64,000 nucleotides of DNA from Sphingobium arseniciresistens. Lineage in GTDB: Bacteria > Pseudomonadota > Alphaproteobacteria > Sphingomonadales > Sphingomonadaceae. Location: the NCBI GenBank assembly GCA_029167225.1, contig JARFNK010000011.1, positions 1-64,000 of the forward strand, in the 5' to 3' direction. Position numbers and translations under genes: made by a program. The notes beneath the pieces are model-generated. The model worked only from the letters and a program-made list of their open reading frames with translations. It was not told the origin of the DNA and did not search any database. This document shows, in pieces, positions 1-8,800 of this stretch (position 1 is its first letter; each line of letters begins with the position of its first letter).

Positions 1-253
1 AGGTGGACGACTTTTACGCCGCCCGCAGCAGGACTATCCCGCCGCTACCGTGGTCGAATATTGCTCCGCCGTTCTCACACACTGAATTTCTGTCAATTTC
101 TGCACCAAGACAAGGCGTGATCAGGGTCCTCGGTGCATGCGTTCTCCAAACTACTGCCACCGGCGATAGCTTATCAGATCGGTGATCAGTGTGCTCCCAA
201 CTACGATCAAAGAGCTGCAACCCCGCAGCATTGCACGCGAATGGAGAAGATTT

Positions 254-385
254 ATGCAACGCGACCATGAACTGAACGATGAGCTCATCGAGCTCGGGGC
301 AGTGTCCGAAGAAACCAAGGGCCCGCCTCAGAACGGTCCCGACACGTTCGGCGGGCAAGGTGCCGGTGGCATCTCGAACGACTGA
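254..385 (+). CDS. Lasso peptide precursor (A protein)
   Basis: Encodes a 43-residue precursor with a 22-residue leader and a 21-residue core. The leader ends SEETK, with Thr at the penultimate position, the hallmark read by lasso maturases. The predicted core starts with Gly1. Residues 1-8 are GPPQNGPD, so a Gly1-Asp8 isopeptide bond would close an 8-residue ring. The tail is TFGGQGAGGISND. An upstream in-frame GTG at 182 exists, but the ATG at 254 has GGAG seven bases ahead and gives a leader of normal length. The B and C genes follow. Plug residues are not obvious, because the tail is glycine-rich with only Phe10, Gln13 and Ile18 of any size. Peptide identity is inferred; the leader motif and ring Asp are visible. 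Confidence 0.93.
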   Translation: MQRDHELNDELIELGAVSEETKGPPQNGPDTFGGQGAGGISND

Positions 386-392
386 CACCCTC

Positions 393-421
393 GGCGGCGC
401 GTAGTCCCGCTACGCGCCGCC
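393..421 (+). promoter_or_regulatory. Perfect 12-bp hairpin between lasso A and B genes
   Basis: Left arm 393-404 and right arm 410-421 are perfectly complementary, GC-rich and separated by a 5-base loop. No T-tract follows, so it is not a classic terminator. Placed just after the precursor stop, it could protect or attenuate the message so that the precursor is made in excess over the enzymes; this role is inferred from position. Confidence 0.7.
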
Positions 422-441
422 ACATTAGGCGGGTAGGTACA

Positions 442-1110
442 ATGGGATATGCGCTTGCACCGAGCGTCACCTATTGCGTCGCTGGTGGCAGGTACTTTTT
501 TCTGGACCTCCATCAGGACAGATACACCTGCCTGGGCGCAAGAGCGCAACAAGCATTCATGCGGTTGGAAACTGAGAACGCCTTTGCTGCGGTCGACACC
601 CAAGCGCTCGAGGCCCTTGTCGTCGGAGGAGTGCTCTCATACGTAGAGAAAAGTGTGGCACCCAGGCCTTGTAGAGGTTCGCAACCCGCTACGCGGTCAA
701 TACATCGTCACGCTGGGTACAGTTGCCCAAGTCTGCACGCCCTTGGAGCCGCAACAAACCTGTACCGAATGAAAAGAGCGGTGGTTCGTGGCGGCCTGGA
801 ATCTCAGGCTACGATTATTCGCACGGCTAAACATCGTCTATCAAAGACCGAGGACGTCGATCTCGATCGAATTGGTAGAATCGCACGATCCTATGAGCTT
901 GCTGGATTGGCATTTTCCTTGAACGATAATTGCCTGACTTGGTCTCTTACGCTCGCAAAGAACATGCTCCGATGCGGCATCCACGTAGACGTCATTTTCG
1001 GGGTTATGGCACGCCCTTTCCTGGCGCATTGCTGGGTGCAAGCAGGCAATACGGTTTTGAATGAGGAGGTTGAGCGCACGGAGCAATTCACGCCAATTCT
1101 GGTCCTATGA
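442..1110 (+). CDS. Lasso peptide biosynthesis B protein (leader-binding RRE fused to transglutaminase-like protease)
   Basis: 222 residues. The N-terminal ~80 residues resemble the PqqD-like leader-recognition domain (B1). The C-terminal half is the transglutaminase-fold cysteine protease (B2) that removes the leader. Cys164 lies in NDNCLTWSL and His196 in AHCWVQ. The third catalytic position, usually Asp in a VLND-like motif, reads VLNEE here, so Glu208 seems to replace Asp. The domains are fused, as is usual in Proteobacteria. The stop overlaps the ATG of the C gene (ATGA), so the two are probably translationally coupled. Gene order A-B-C differs from the more common proteobacterial A-C-B. 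Confidence 0.88.
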   Translation: MGYALAPSVTYCVAGGRYFFLDLHQDRYTCLGARAQQAFMRLETENAFAAVDTQALEALVVGGVLSYVEKSVAPRPCRGSQPATRSIHRHAGYSCPSLHALGAATNLYRMKRAVVRGGLESQATIIRTAKHRLSKTEDVDLDRIGRIARSYELAGLAFSLNDNCLTWSLTLAKNMLRCGIHVDVIFGVMARPFLAHCWVQAGNTVLNEEVERTEQFTPILVL

Positions 1111-2918
1111 ATCGCTGTCGTTACCTTGCCATCTTGGGCGGCGAACGAACCCGTCAGAAGAGGGCCTCTCTGGAAGGAGTATTTAGAAGCCTTCGTGGGG
1201 ACAAATTCTCCCTCGCTCTCCAGATGGAGACGGCCGTAATGCTCGTTGACCGCCCGCAGGCTGTTCAACAGCAAGGTCAGTCCTCATTTCTGCTAGGCGA
1301 TCTATACGCCCGAGATACTTCGCAAGGAGCCACGGTGAAATGCGCTCCCGATCGCTGGACGATCGACGATCTGCTACGGAACGGATGGGGTGATTATATT
1401 TTCATCTCTACTCGAGATGGCGACGGAATATTGAGGATTTTTCGATCCCCATTTTGCCGATTGCCCTGTTATTACTGCGTAGTTGATGGGATCGTCGCGC
1501 TTGCGTCCGATGTCGATTTCCTTATTGAGATTGGCTTGATCGACGGCGCATTAAATTGGCCGGCGATCGAGACACTTCTCTTCGCGCCAGATTTTCGTTC
1601 TGCCCAAACGTGCATTGCAAATGTGTACGAACTCATCGGTGGATGTTCGCTGATGGTGTCTGATGGCGCTTCCGTGATCGATGCGCACTGGATGCCGTGG
1701 CAGTTCGGGACGAACCCTTCCCTGCTCCAAGATCCCCAACGCGCTGCTGCCGAGTTGGAGGAGACAGTCGATCATGCGGTCAGTTCAATCAGCGCGCAAT
1801 ACACCCATATCATGCTCGGAATATCGGGCGGACTGGATTCCTCGATCGTTGCCAGCGCTGCTGCCCGCTCGACAGCAAAGCTTACGACCATCACGATAAG
1901 CACGGATGATCGATTGGGAGACGAGCGTCCTGCCGCGCGCGCCATTGCCAGCCACCTTAATCTGCCGCTGATTGAGGAATCCGAGCATTTGCCCACGGTG
2001 AACCTCAGATGCTCGTTTTCCGCCCATTTGCCCCGCCCGGTGGCCCGATCATTTGCGCAATCATCAGACGAAATTCTATCTGCGAAAGCCGCCTCGCTCG
2101 ACGTCGATGCTTTCATGTCGGGTGCTGGCGGCGACAATGTGTTCTGGAATTTGCGCTCTCCGTCCGCGGTGGCCGATCGCATCCTCGTTGAAGGCCCAAG
2201 CCTGGGTGCACTCTCGACGGTGAAGGATTTGAGCGTCCTTGCGAAATCAAATCTATGGACCGCCCTGAACCGAGGAATCCGTCTGGCTCTCCGCCGAAAT
2301 CTCCCATACAAATGGCCAATCGACGCGACTTTCCTCTCGCGCGAACGCACGTCGCCGAGCAGCGCAGAATTCCACCATCCATGGTTGGCGATGCCGAACC
2401 ACGTTCTTCCCGGCAAGAAGCAGCATATCGGCTGCATCATGGCGATCGAGAACCATCTGGAGGGATACCGCCGCGAATTAGCAAGACCAATGTTAACTCC
2501 GTTACTGACCCAGCCGGTTGTCGAGAAATGTCTCGAAATACCCTCTTGGTTTTGGTGTCTTGGCGGAGAAAACCGCGCACTGGCGCGTGTCGCCTTCGAG
2601 CATCGCTTGCCCTCCGAAGTGCTCAGAAGAAGGATAAAAGGTTCGCCATTCGGCTTTGCGCTTCAGGTCTACGAAGCCAATCGTATCTTTCTGATTGAGT
2701 GGCTATGTCACGGTCTTTTGGCGCGGCAGGGGATGCTTGACGTGCCGTCAATTGAACGATTCCTCAAGGATCCAAGTCCGCGATACGCTCTGAAAATGCT
2801 GCGTATTCTCACAATCGCAGATATCGAGACCTGGATTCGCGCGCGAACCAAGAAGATCACGTCAGCACCCTCGATCTATTGGCGTCATACTACTGACGCT
2901 GTTTCAGGTGCGAAGTGA
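1107..2918 (+). CDS. Lasso cyclase (C protein, asparagine synthetase B-like)
   Basis: 603 residues. An N-terminal glutaminase-like domain lacks the Cys2 nucleophile of true asparagine synthetases, as expected of lasso cyclases. The C-terminal synthetase domain carries the ATP-binding PP-loop SGGLDSS at residues 240-246. It should adenylate the side chain of core Asp8 and form the macrolactam with Gly1. It starts inside the stop of the B gene. Its 3' end overlaps the convergent isopeptidase gene by 29 bases. Codon use is visibly more A/T-tolerant than in the element genes after 13 kb, suggesting a separate origin for the cluster. Confidence 0.9.
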   Translation: MNRCRYLAILGGERTRQKRASLEGVFRSLRGDKFSLALQMETAVMLVDRPQAVQQQGQSSFLLGDLYARDTSQGATVKCAPDRWTIDDLLRNGWGDYIFISTRDGDGILRIFRSPFCRLPCYYCVVDGIVALASDVDFLIEIGLIDGALNWPAIETLLFAPDFRSAQTCIANVYELIGGCSLMVSDGASVIDAHWMPWQFGTNPSLLQDPQRAAAELEETVDHAVSSISAQYTHIMLGISGGLDSSIVASAAARSTAKLTTITISTDDRLGDERPAARAIASHLNLPLIEESEHLPTVNLRCSFSAHLPRPVARSFAQSSDEILSAKAASLDVDAFMSGAGGDNVFWNLRSPSAVADRILVEGPSLGALSTVKDLSVLAKSNLWTALNRGIRLALRRNLPYKWPIDATFLSRERTSPSSAEFHHPWLAMPNHVLPGKKQHIGCIMAIENHLEGYRRELARPMLTPLLTQPVVEKCLEIPSWFWCLGGENRALARVAFEHRLPSEVLRRRIKGSPFGFALQVYEANRIFLIEWLCHGLLARQGMLDVPSIERFLKDPSPRYALKMLRILTIADIETWIRARTKKITSAPSIYWRHTTDAVSGAK

Positions 2919-4926
2919 ACCAGTCGATAGACCGCAGTGCCCGGTAAAATTGATGGACCGGGTGACGGCCGACCATGTGCCCGGCGCCCGGGTAAATATA
3001 CATATCAACCAAACCTCCAGATCGCTGAATCGCCCGATAGAGTTGGATAGCATAAAGATATTCTGCTTCTGGCGACTGTATCAACAGGGGTGCTTTGATC
3101 CTTGCCGAATTCGCTGACGGAGATATTCGCGGCCAAATCCCATCGGGATCTTCTTCTGGCTGAGGTAGGCCGATCATCGGTGCCACACCCTTTCTCGGAG
3201 ATTCAGCGGTTGGCGCTGAAAGAATGATGGACACCGGGTCGATCGTGATGCCAGTTCCAATAACAGCAGTGGCGAAGAGGTCGGAATGGCTTAAGGCATA
3301 GGCTATGACATTGCTGCTGTAGCTATGTCCGCTAATTCCGACCCTGGACCGATCGATCAGCCCCGAAGCCGACAAGTGGTTTACAATGGCACGATAGGAT
3401 TCGATCGTCGCCTTATGTTGGGAGAGTGGAGTGTCACCACCGCCAAGAGTGTCATTCCACCTGGCAGAATTGTTATTGTTGACGCAGAGGACGGCAAACC
3501 CCCTCTGGGCCATCAGAAATTCTGGCGTCACATTAGCTGTGCCCCCACGAAGGAACCCCCGGCATCGATATGTCGTAATGACGAGAGGTAGGTTACTTGT
3601 AACCTTGTCTGGCAAGAGCAAAATGCCATTTCCGGGCTGTCCCCGGGAATCCTGCCATTCCTCAAACCGTACCTTCGGATATTTCTTCTCAGCGAGCACT
3701 GCATTCGGGTCCGCAATCGACCTCACCTCGCCAGAGGTCAGGTCGATCCTAACAAGATGTGGTGGCCGAGTCGCGGAAGAGCGAACGCAGATAAGATAAC
3801 GCCCCGTTTGCGGACACATCGCTCCAGAGTAACTCGATCCACCGTCGAGCGCAGAAGTCGGCGCGAGGATCTCCCGACGTTTTCCCGTAACCGGATTCCA
3901 TCCGTAGACAGCCGTTTGCCCTGAATAATCCTTTTCATAAAGCACGATCAATTCGCCCGTCTCGTCATTGACCGCTACCTCTCGTAGCGCGCCCGGCAGC
4001 CCCGCACAGAAGTCCGCAGGGCATGGCTGAATCGACCCCTCTGCATCGCTCACGAAAACCTGATAGGTCGGATACCCATAGAGGGCGTCGGCATCCTTGA
4101 TCTTCTTTATCTGAAATGTCGTTCCGCTACCTACGATGGTCAGCCCTGGGGCGCCTTCGCCATCACTGACGGGGGTTATTGTGCGTACCGTCTGATCTGC
4201 TGAGATGGTTTTTCTCGGCGCACCAATGTTCAGCCCTTTTTCGCGAAGGCTCCCTGCAAAGGCCTCGATGCCCACGTTGCCGTCTAACCATTTGATGGTT
4301 GTGTCCCGGCTTCCGATGCGAAAATTCCGGGTCAGACGCAGGCCTTCAACGAGAGTCGTCGGGTCGAGATGAATCCCCGTTCTCTCCTGCTCGGCTTGCG
4401 CTCTAGCAATTTCTGCCCGGCTGTTGCGGACATGATAGCTTATGCGTAGGAAATCCGGGGACAGCTTGAAGGATACGACGTCTGCATCGTCGTGAGTAAT
4501 TTCAGTGTCATCTCCGTCAATCCCAATTCGATGGATATCGATCGCAGATCGTCGCTCTTGAAGAACGTAAAGTACACGCGAACTCGGCCCCCACTGCACA
4601 ACACCGTCTTGGGGAATGTCATAAAGAGACATCCAGATCGGATCTGCCTTGTGTCCCAAAGGCTCTGGAGCCGAGATCCCCGACAATTCGACTGAATACC
4701 AACGCTCGGTTGTTTGGTCGCGTGACACCGATGGAGAAATTACCCTGAATGCCACCCGGCGACCATCTGGCGAGATCAACAGACTGTCGATCGACCGGGT
4801 TTCAATTATGTCGGTCAGCGAAGGAGCAAGTTCCTCTCCCCAGCCTGGCGTCGCAACGAAGAGCAGACAGAGAATGATGGCAAACGGAAAACCGACACGC
4901 AGTCTCTGGCGGCACAATCTCACCAT
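2890..4926 (-). CDS. Lasso peptide isopeptidase (S9 prolyl-oligopeptidase family)
   Basis: 678 residues with an N-terminal signal peptide (basic start, hydrophobic run about 12-27), a beta-propeller-like middle and a C-terminal alpha/beta hydrolase domain. The nucleophile is Ser535 in GHSYS and the likely His is His650 in GAGH. Family members normally have Asp in an ADxEY stretch; here it reads SPEAEY, so Glu620 sits where the acid residue is expected. Lasso isopeptidases hydrolyse the ring isopeptide bond after uptake. The start overlaps the end of the TonB receptor gene by 7 bases, so the two are coupled. Catalytic assignments are by motif, not alignment. Confidence 0.85.
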   Translation of the reverse strand: MVRLCRQRLRVGFPFAIILCLLFVATPGWGEELAPSLTDIIETRSIDSLLISPDGRRVAFRVISPSVSRDQTTERWYSVELSGISAPEPLGHKADPIWMSLYDIPQDGVVQWGPSSRVLYVLQERRSAIDIHRIGIDGDDTEITHDDADVVSFKLSPDFLRISYHVRNSRAEIARAQAEQERTGIHLDPTTLVEGLRLTRNFRIGSRDTTIKWLDGNVGIEAFAGSLREKGLNIGAPRKTISADQTVRTITPVSDGEGAPGLTIVGSGTTFQIKKIKDADALYGYPTYQVFVSDAEGSIQPCPADFCAGLPGALREVAVNDETGELIVLYEKDYSGQTAVYGWNPVTGKRREILAPTSALDGGSSYSGAMCPQTGRYLICVRSSATRPPHLVRIDLTSGEVRSIADPNAVLAEKKYPKVRFEEWQDSRGQPGNGILLLPDKVTSNLPLVITTYRCRGFLRGGTANVTPEFLMAQRGFAVLCVNNNNSARWNDTLGGGDTPLSQHKATIESYRAIVNHLSASGLIDRSRVGISGHSYSSNVIAYALSHSDLFATAVIGTGITIDPVSIILSAPTAESPRKGVAPMIGLPQPEEDPDGIWPRISPSANSARIKAPLLIQSPEAEYLYAIQLYRAIQRSGGLVDMYIYPGAGHMVGRHPVHQFYRALRSIDWFTSHLKQRQ

Positions 4927-7496
4927 TGCTTGCTGATCCCAAAGCTGATCAGCCGGCCCAGTGGCGAATAGTTGAGAGAATCATATGGCGCTTCATAGAC
5001 CTGGGTGGTTCGCAGTAGATCGGGCGTCGTATTGCCTAGGTTTTGCGCGCTTAAAGACAGAGTGATGTTGCTGAGCACCCCTCGGCCGGCCGGCGTGGTG
5101 TAGCGACCGGTGAGATCGATGGTAGTCATTGATCCTACCCGGTCGGGGGTTCCGAACCGCGTATCGTCTACGCCACCGATAAAGTTTGCGAAGACGGCCA
5201 CACTCGCAGCGCTGTCGGTCCAGGTAACGCCCGCTCGTCCTCTAAAATGGGGAGGATTGAAGACCGTGCCGGAGAGCGGAAGCTCAGCTTGGAGGCTGCT
5301 CAGCCTTTGTTTGCTCTTGAGATAGCTTCCGTTGCCTGTAATACGAACGCTCCCGATTCCCGCCAGATCGAAGCCATACTCGCCTAATACATCGACACCT
5401 TCGGCGGTCTGCTGAGCGGCGTTGAAGTTGGTGTTGTATATGATAGCGACAACGTTTGCGGGGTCATAAGCCGCGCCCGTGTAGTTGAAGAAGGTACTCG
5501 GGTTTGAAGTTACGGCGGCCTTGGCTTCGTTAGTTGGATTTCGGTCCACGAACTCAGCAAACGCCAGATTGCTCAGCGACTGGGTGCTGAATGTCACTGG
5601 CGCTACGATTCGGTCTCGATACCTGACATGAAAATAGCTGACTTCGAGGCGCGCGCCGGAGATCGTCCGGGGATGAATTGCAACGGTGGCCGACCAAGTT
5701 GTGGCCTTCTCTGGCTCTAAGTCCGGATTCCCCCCGGAAACCAGCAGAGCCGTCGCAGTCGCAGGAAAACCTGTGCCGCCGTAAAGGGCTGCTGCTCTCA
5801 GTTGGGCGCTCTGAACGTTATACTGCTGGTAGAGCGTTGGCGCTCTGAAGGACCGGCCCCACGAGCCTTTGATGTCGATGTCGGGTGACGGCGAAAAGAT
5901 GCCGCCGATCTTGGGTGTCGCCACCTCGTCAATGCCTGGATATTTTTCGTATCGAACTGCGGCACTCAGCACGAGCTTGTTGATGAACGGGATCTGTTGC
6001 GAAGGCGAAACTATAGGAAAGCTGACCTCACCGAAGCCATAGACGGCATCTTGCGACACATCGATGTTCTGGGCAGTCCCGAGCGTCCGGAAGGCATGGA
6101 GCCTATTGCTGCGGTAGCCTCCTCCCAATGCGGCCTTGGCGTCGCCGCCCGGCAAGGAGAACAGGGGTCCGTCAGCGTTAATCTCAACCGTAGTAAATTC
6201 GTTACAATAGCAGCCACGCGTCGACGAGACCGCGCCACCGAAGTAACTGTCGGTGCCATAATGTGCGCGGTCTTGCGAATAGACTCCAGCCAACTCCACG
6301 TTCCACCGGCTGGGTAACGAGAGCGAGAGCGATGGGGAAACAGAGAAAGACGTGCTGCTTGACGTGGCCACACCGCCGCTGACCGTGGGCATGCCCGCGC
6401 TCGTGAGCGCATAGCTGTTGCTGCTGGTTCGATGATTATAATGGGCGTCGAGCTTGAAAACCAGACTATCGGTAAGACTCTGATGGCCGGCGACCACTAC
6501 GTTATGACGCTTCAGGGCCGGATAAAGAGTCAATCCGGGGGCGAGGGTAGCGGCATAAGATCGCTTACTCGATTGAACGGCCGTATCGCGTTCGAAATCG
6601 TAGGCGGCGATGAAACCGCCGGTACTCCAGACAGTGCCCCCTACAATGCTATATTGCTGCTGCTTTGAGCCGCCTTCTGTGGCGGCTGCCCAGCGTGCCG
6701 AAGTATTGAATCCTTGGAAGTCCCGCTTGAGGATGATGTTTGCAACCCCAGCGACGGCGTCGGACCCGTAGAGAGCCGAAGATCCATCAGCGATAACTTC
6801 GATGCGATCGAGTGCTGCAATCGGAATCGCGGACACATCGATCGCTTGGAATGCACCATTATAGGCTAGACGGTGGCCGTTTAAGAGCGTGAGCGTTGCA
6901 TCGCCGCCAAGCCCTCGCAAGTTGATAGATGAGCTTGCGCTCAGACTCGTTCCACTTCGCTCGGGCACATTTAAGCCGGCGCCGGGATTTTGCGATCCAC
7001 CGAAATTCTGCGGGATCGCCCGGACGACGTCCCCGAGATTGTTCAGGCCAGCCTCTCGCATTTGCTGTTGTGATTCCACGAACAGCGGCGATGGAATGGA
7101 GGCACCGCGGATTCGAGATCCGGTCACGACAATGTCGGAATCTGTACCTTCAAGACTCAACTCCGACGCCGCTTCCCGAAATCGATCCCTGATCAGGATC
7201 GTCCCTTGGCGCTCGACCGCGATCAAATTGGTCCCTTGCAACAGCGCGTCGACCGCTTCCTTCGCTGTATAGGACCCGCTGAGCGCGGGGACCTGCCGCC
7301 CCTGAACATTCCTGGCCTCGAAGATGATCTCGCTGTTCGAGGCGCGCCCGACGGCCCGCAGAGCTGTGCCCAGATCCTGACTCGGCAGATCATATGTCCG
7401 TTTCGGAGCATCGGTTCCGGCAAAGGCTGTACCCCCCGTGCAGGCCAAGAGAGTCGTACCCAGCAGCGCGGCGCCAATAACTTTTCTGAAGCTCAT
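4920..7496 (-). CDS. TonB-dependent receptor with N-terminal STN signalling domain
   Basis: 858 residues. A signal peptide (about 1-27) is followed by a secretin/TonB N-terminal (STN) domain at about 34-105, then the plug starting near DIVVTGSRIRG (residue 121) and a beta-barrel ending in aromatic Trp, as outer-membrane proteins do. The STN domain marks a transducer that reports ligand binding to an anti-sigma factor. Upstream on the same strand are FecR and ECF sigma genes; downstream and overlapping is the isopeptidase. The likely ligand is the lasso peptide of this cluster (inferred from linkage). It starts at ATG after a GGGG-rich ribosome site. Confidence 0.92.
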   Translation of the reverse strand: MSFRKVIGAALLGTTLLACTGGTAFAGTDAPKRTYDLPSQDLGTALRAVGRASNSEIIFEARNVQGRQVPALSGSYTAKEAVDALLQGTNLIAVERQGTILIRDRFREAASELSLEGTDSDIVVTGSRIRGASIPSPLFVESQQQMREAGLNNLGDVVRAIPQNFGGSQNPGAGLNVPERSGTSLSASSSINLRGLGGDATLTLLNGHRLAYNGAFQAIDVSAIPIAALDRIEVIADGSSALYGSDAVAGVANIILKRDFQGFNTSARWAAATEGGSKQQQYSIVGGTVWSTGGFIAAYDFERDTAVQSSKRSYAATLAPGLTLYPALKRHNVVVAGHQSLTDSLVFKLDAHYNHRTSSNSYALTSAGMPTVSGGVATSSSTSFSVSPSLSLSLPSRWNVELAGVYSQDRAHYGTDSYFGGAVSSTRGCYCNEFTTVEINADGPLFSLPGGDAKAALGGGYRSNRLHAFRTLGTAQNIDVSQDAVYGFGEVSFPIVSPSQQIPFINKLVLSAAVRYEKYPGIDEVATPKIGGIFSPSPDIDIKGSWGRSFRAPTLYQQYNVQSAQLRAAALYGGTGFPATATALLVSGGNPDLEPEKATTWSATVAIHPRTISGARLEVSYFHVRYRDRIVAPVTFSTQSLSNLAFAEFVDRNPTNEAKAAVTSNPSTFFNYTGAAYDPANVVAIIYNTNFNAAQQTAEGVDVLGEYGFDLAGIGSVRITGNGSYLKSKQRLSSLQAELPLSGTVFNPPHFRGRAGVTWTDSAASVAVFANFIGGVDDTRFGTPDRVGSMTTIDLTGRYTTPAGRGVLSNITLSLSAQNLGNTTPDLLRTTQVYEAPYDSLNYSPLGRLISFGISKQW

Positions 7497-7802
7497 GTTC
7501 CCCCCGAGGAATGGCGTGCCGGATGAATTTCCGGACTATCGAGGGGCAGCGACGAACGAGATGGCGCTTTTAAACCGCTGGCTCGTAAAAATCTGGCGAC
7601 TAGCCAAATTGAGGATTTGCTCGAGCGATCATCGCCGACGGAGCGGCTGCTCGGACCGCGGCTATCCTATAGATCACCTGCGTATCGCTCCGCCCGTGTG
7701 CATGGGGGCTGGCGGACAGTCACATGATAGCGGGGCCGTCCACCAAGCCAGACCAGGATCTCGGGCCTGATCGCGTTCGCAAGCGGGAAAACCGCAAAAA
7801 AC
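7497..7802. other. Intergenic region upstream of the TonB receptor gene
   Basis: About 306 bases between the fecR-like stop and the receptor start, without a convincing gene. It should hold the receptor promoter, plausibly the target of the linked ECF sigma factor. I could not place -35 and -10 elements with confidence. Confidence 0.4.
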
Positions 7803-8798
7803 CTAGTGAGACCGGTCGACCAGAATGAAATCTCCGTTCGAATTTTGCCGTACCTCGGCGTCAAGCAGTACCGATATATGCTCCGCCAGCCGCCCTGGAT
7901 CGCCGACCCGGAACGTGCCGGAGATCCGCCGCGCTGCCAGGGCCGGATCAGTGACGACCAGCCTCTTTTCGGCATAGCGGTTGGCTTCGGCGACGAAGTC
8001 GCGAACCGTCACATTGTCGAAATCGAGCAGCGCATCGGGCCAGGTCGCCTGAACGATCTCCGTCTTTTGTGTGGGTGCGACCGCGACGATGCCGTGAGCG
8101 TCGTCGAAGGCTACGGCCTGCCCAGGCCGGACGCTGCGCACGCGGGGTTCGCCTGACGTCTTGGTCGGCAGATTGACGTCGATCGCTCCGCGAATGAGCC
8201 GAACGGTCGCACGGCCGTTATCGACCCGCACGTCGAACAGGGTGCCGCGGGCGATCACCGTGCCGCCGCCCGCATGTACGACGAACGTCCGCCCGTCATG
8301 CGTCACGTCGAAGCGCGCGCGGCCCCGCTCGAGCCACAATTCGCGGCGCTCAGCCCTGAACCTGACCCCCAGGTGCGTATCCGTATCGAGTGTGACGACC
8401 GATCCGTCACCCAGCTTGACCGCACGAATTTCCCCCATGCGGGTCGCGAACTCGGAGGCCATGACCGCCCGCTGCCCGGCCTCCGTCTCGGGAGAAGGGC
8501 GTATCCACAACACAAGCGGCGCGGTGGCCAGCGCAGCGAGACACGCCAGCACCGCTGGCCGTCCGAGGCGCTTCCACGCTGTCGAACGCTTCGGGCGGCG
8601 AGTTGAGCGATATTTCGACCGGTCGAGGTTTTTGCCCAGGCTGTAGGTCTCGGCTACCCTGCTATAGGCCGAACGGTGCAACTGATCGGTGCCCAGCCAA
8701 GCCTCGAACTCGGCCTGGCAGGCAGCTGCATCCGGCCCCTTCATCCGCGCGAACCACGCCGCCGCGTCGCGTAACGCCAATCGTTCAGACGACAGCAC
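7803..8798 (-). CDS. FecR-family anti-sigma factor
   Basis: 331 residues. An N-terminal cytoplasmic segment of DUF4880 type (about 1-75) contacts sigma. One membrane helix lies near residues 80-98 (PAVLACLAALATAPLVLWI). A periplasmic FecR domain and a C-terminal DUF4974-like region should bind the receptor STN domain. It lies two bases after the ECF sigma gene on the same strand, and the receptor follows after about 300 bases. With these neighbours it forms a cell-surface signalling module controlling the lasso uptake genes. Confidence 0.92.
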   Translation of the reverse strand: MLSSERLALRDAAAWFARMKGPDAAACQAEFEAWLGTDQLHRSAYSRVAETYSLGKNLDRSKYRSTRRPKRSTAWKRLGRPAVLACLAALATAPLVLWIRPSPETEAGQRAVMASEFATRMGEIRAVKLGDGSVVTLDTDTHLGVRFRAERRELWLERGRARFDVTHDGRTFVVHAGGGTVIARGTLFDVRVDNGRATVRLIRGAIDVNLPTKTSGEPRVRSVRPGQAVAFDDAHGIVAVAPTQKTEIVQATWPDALLDFDNVTVRDFVAEANRYAEKRLVVTDPALAARRISGTFRVGDPGRLAEHISVLLDAEVRQNSNGDFILVDRSH

Positions 8799-8800
8799 TC

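Noticed and set aside
182..253. Longer precursor from GTG at 182
   Set aside because: It would add 24 residues to the leader; the ATG at 254 has a good SD and gives typical leader length.
14..388. Minus-strand frame of 124 codons over the lasso precursor
   Set aside because: It is antisense to a well-supported precursor gene and has no ribosome site or domain.
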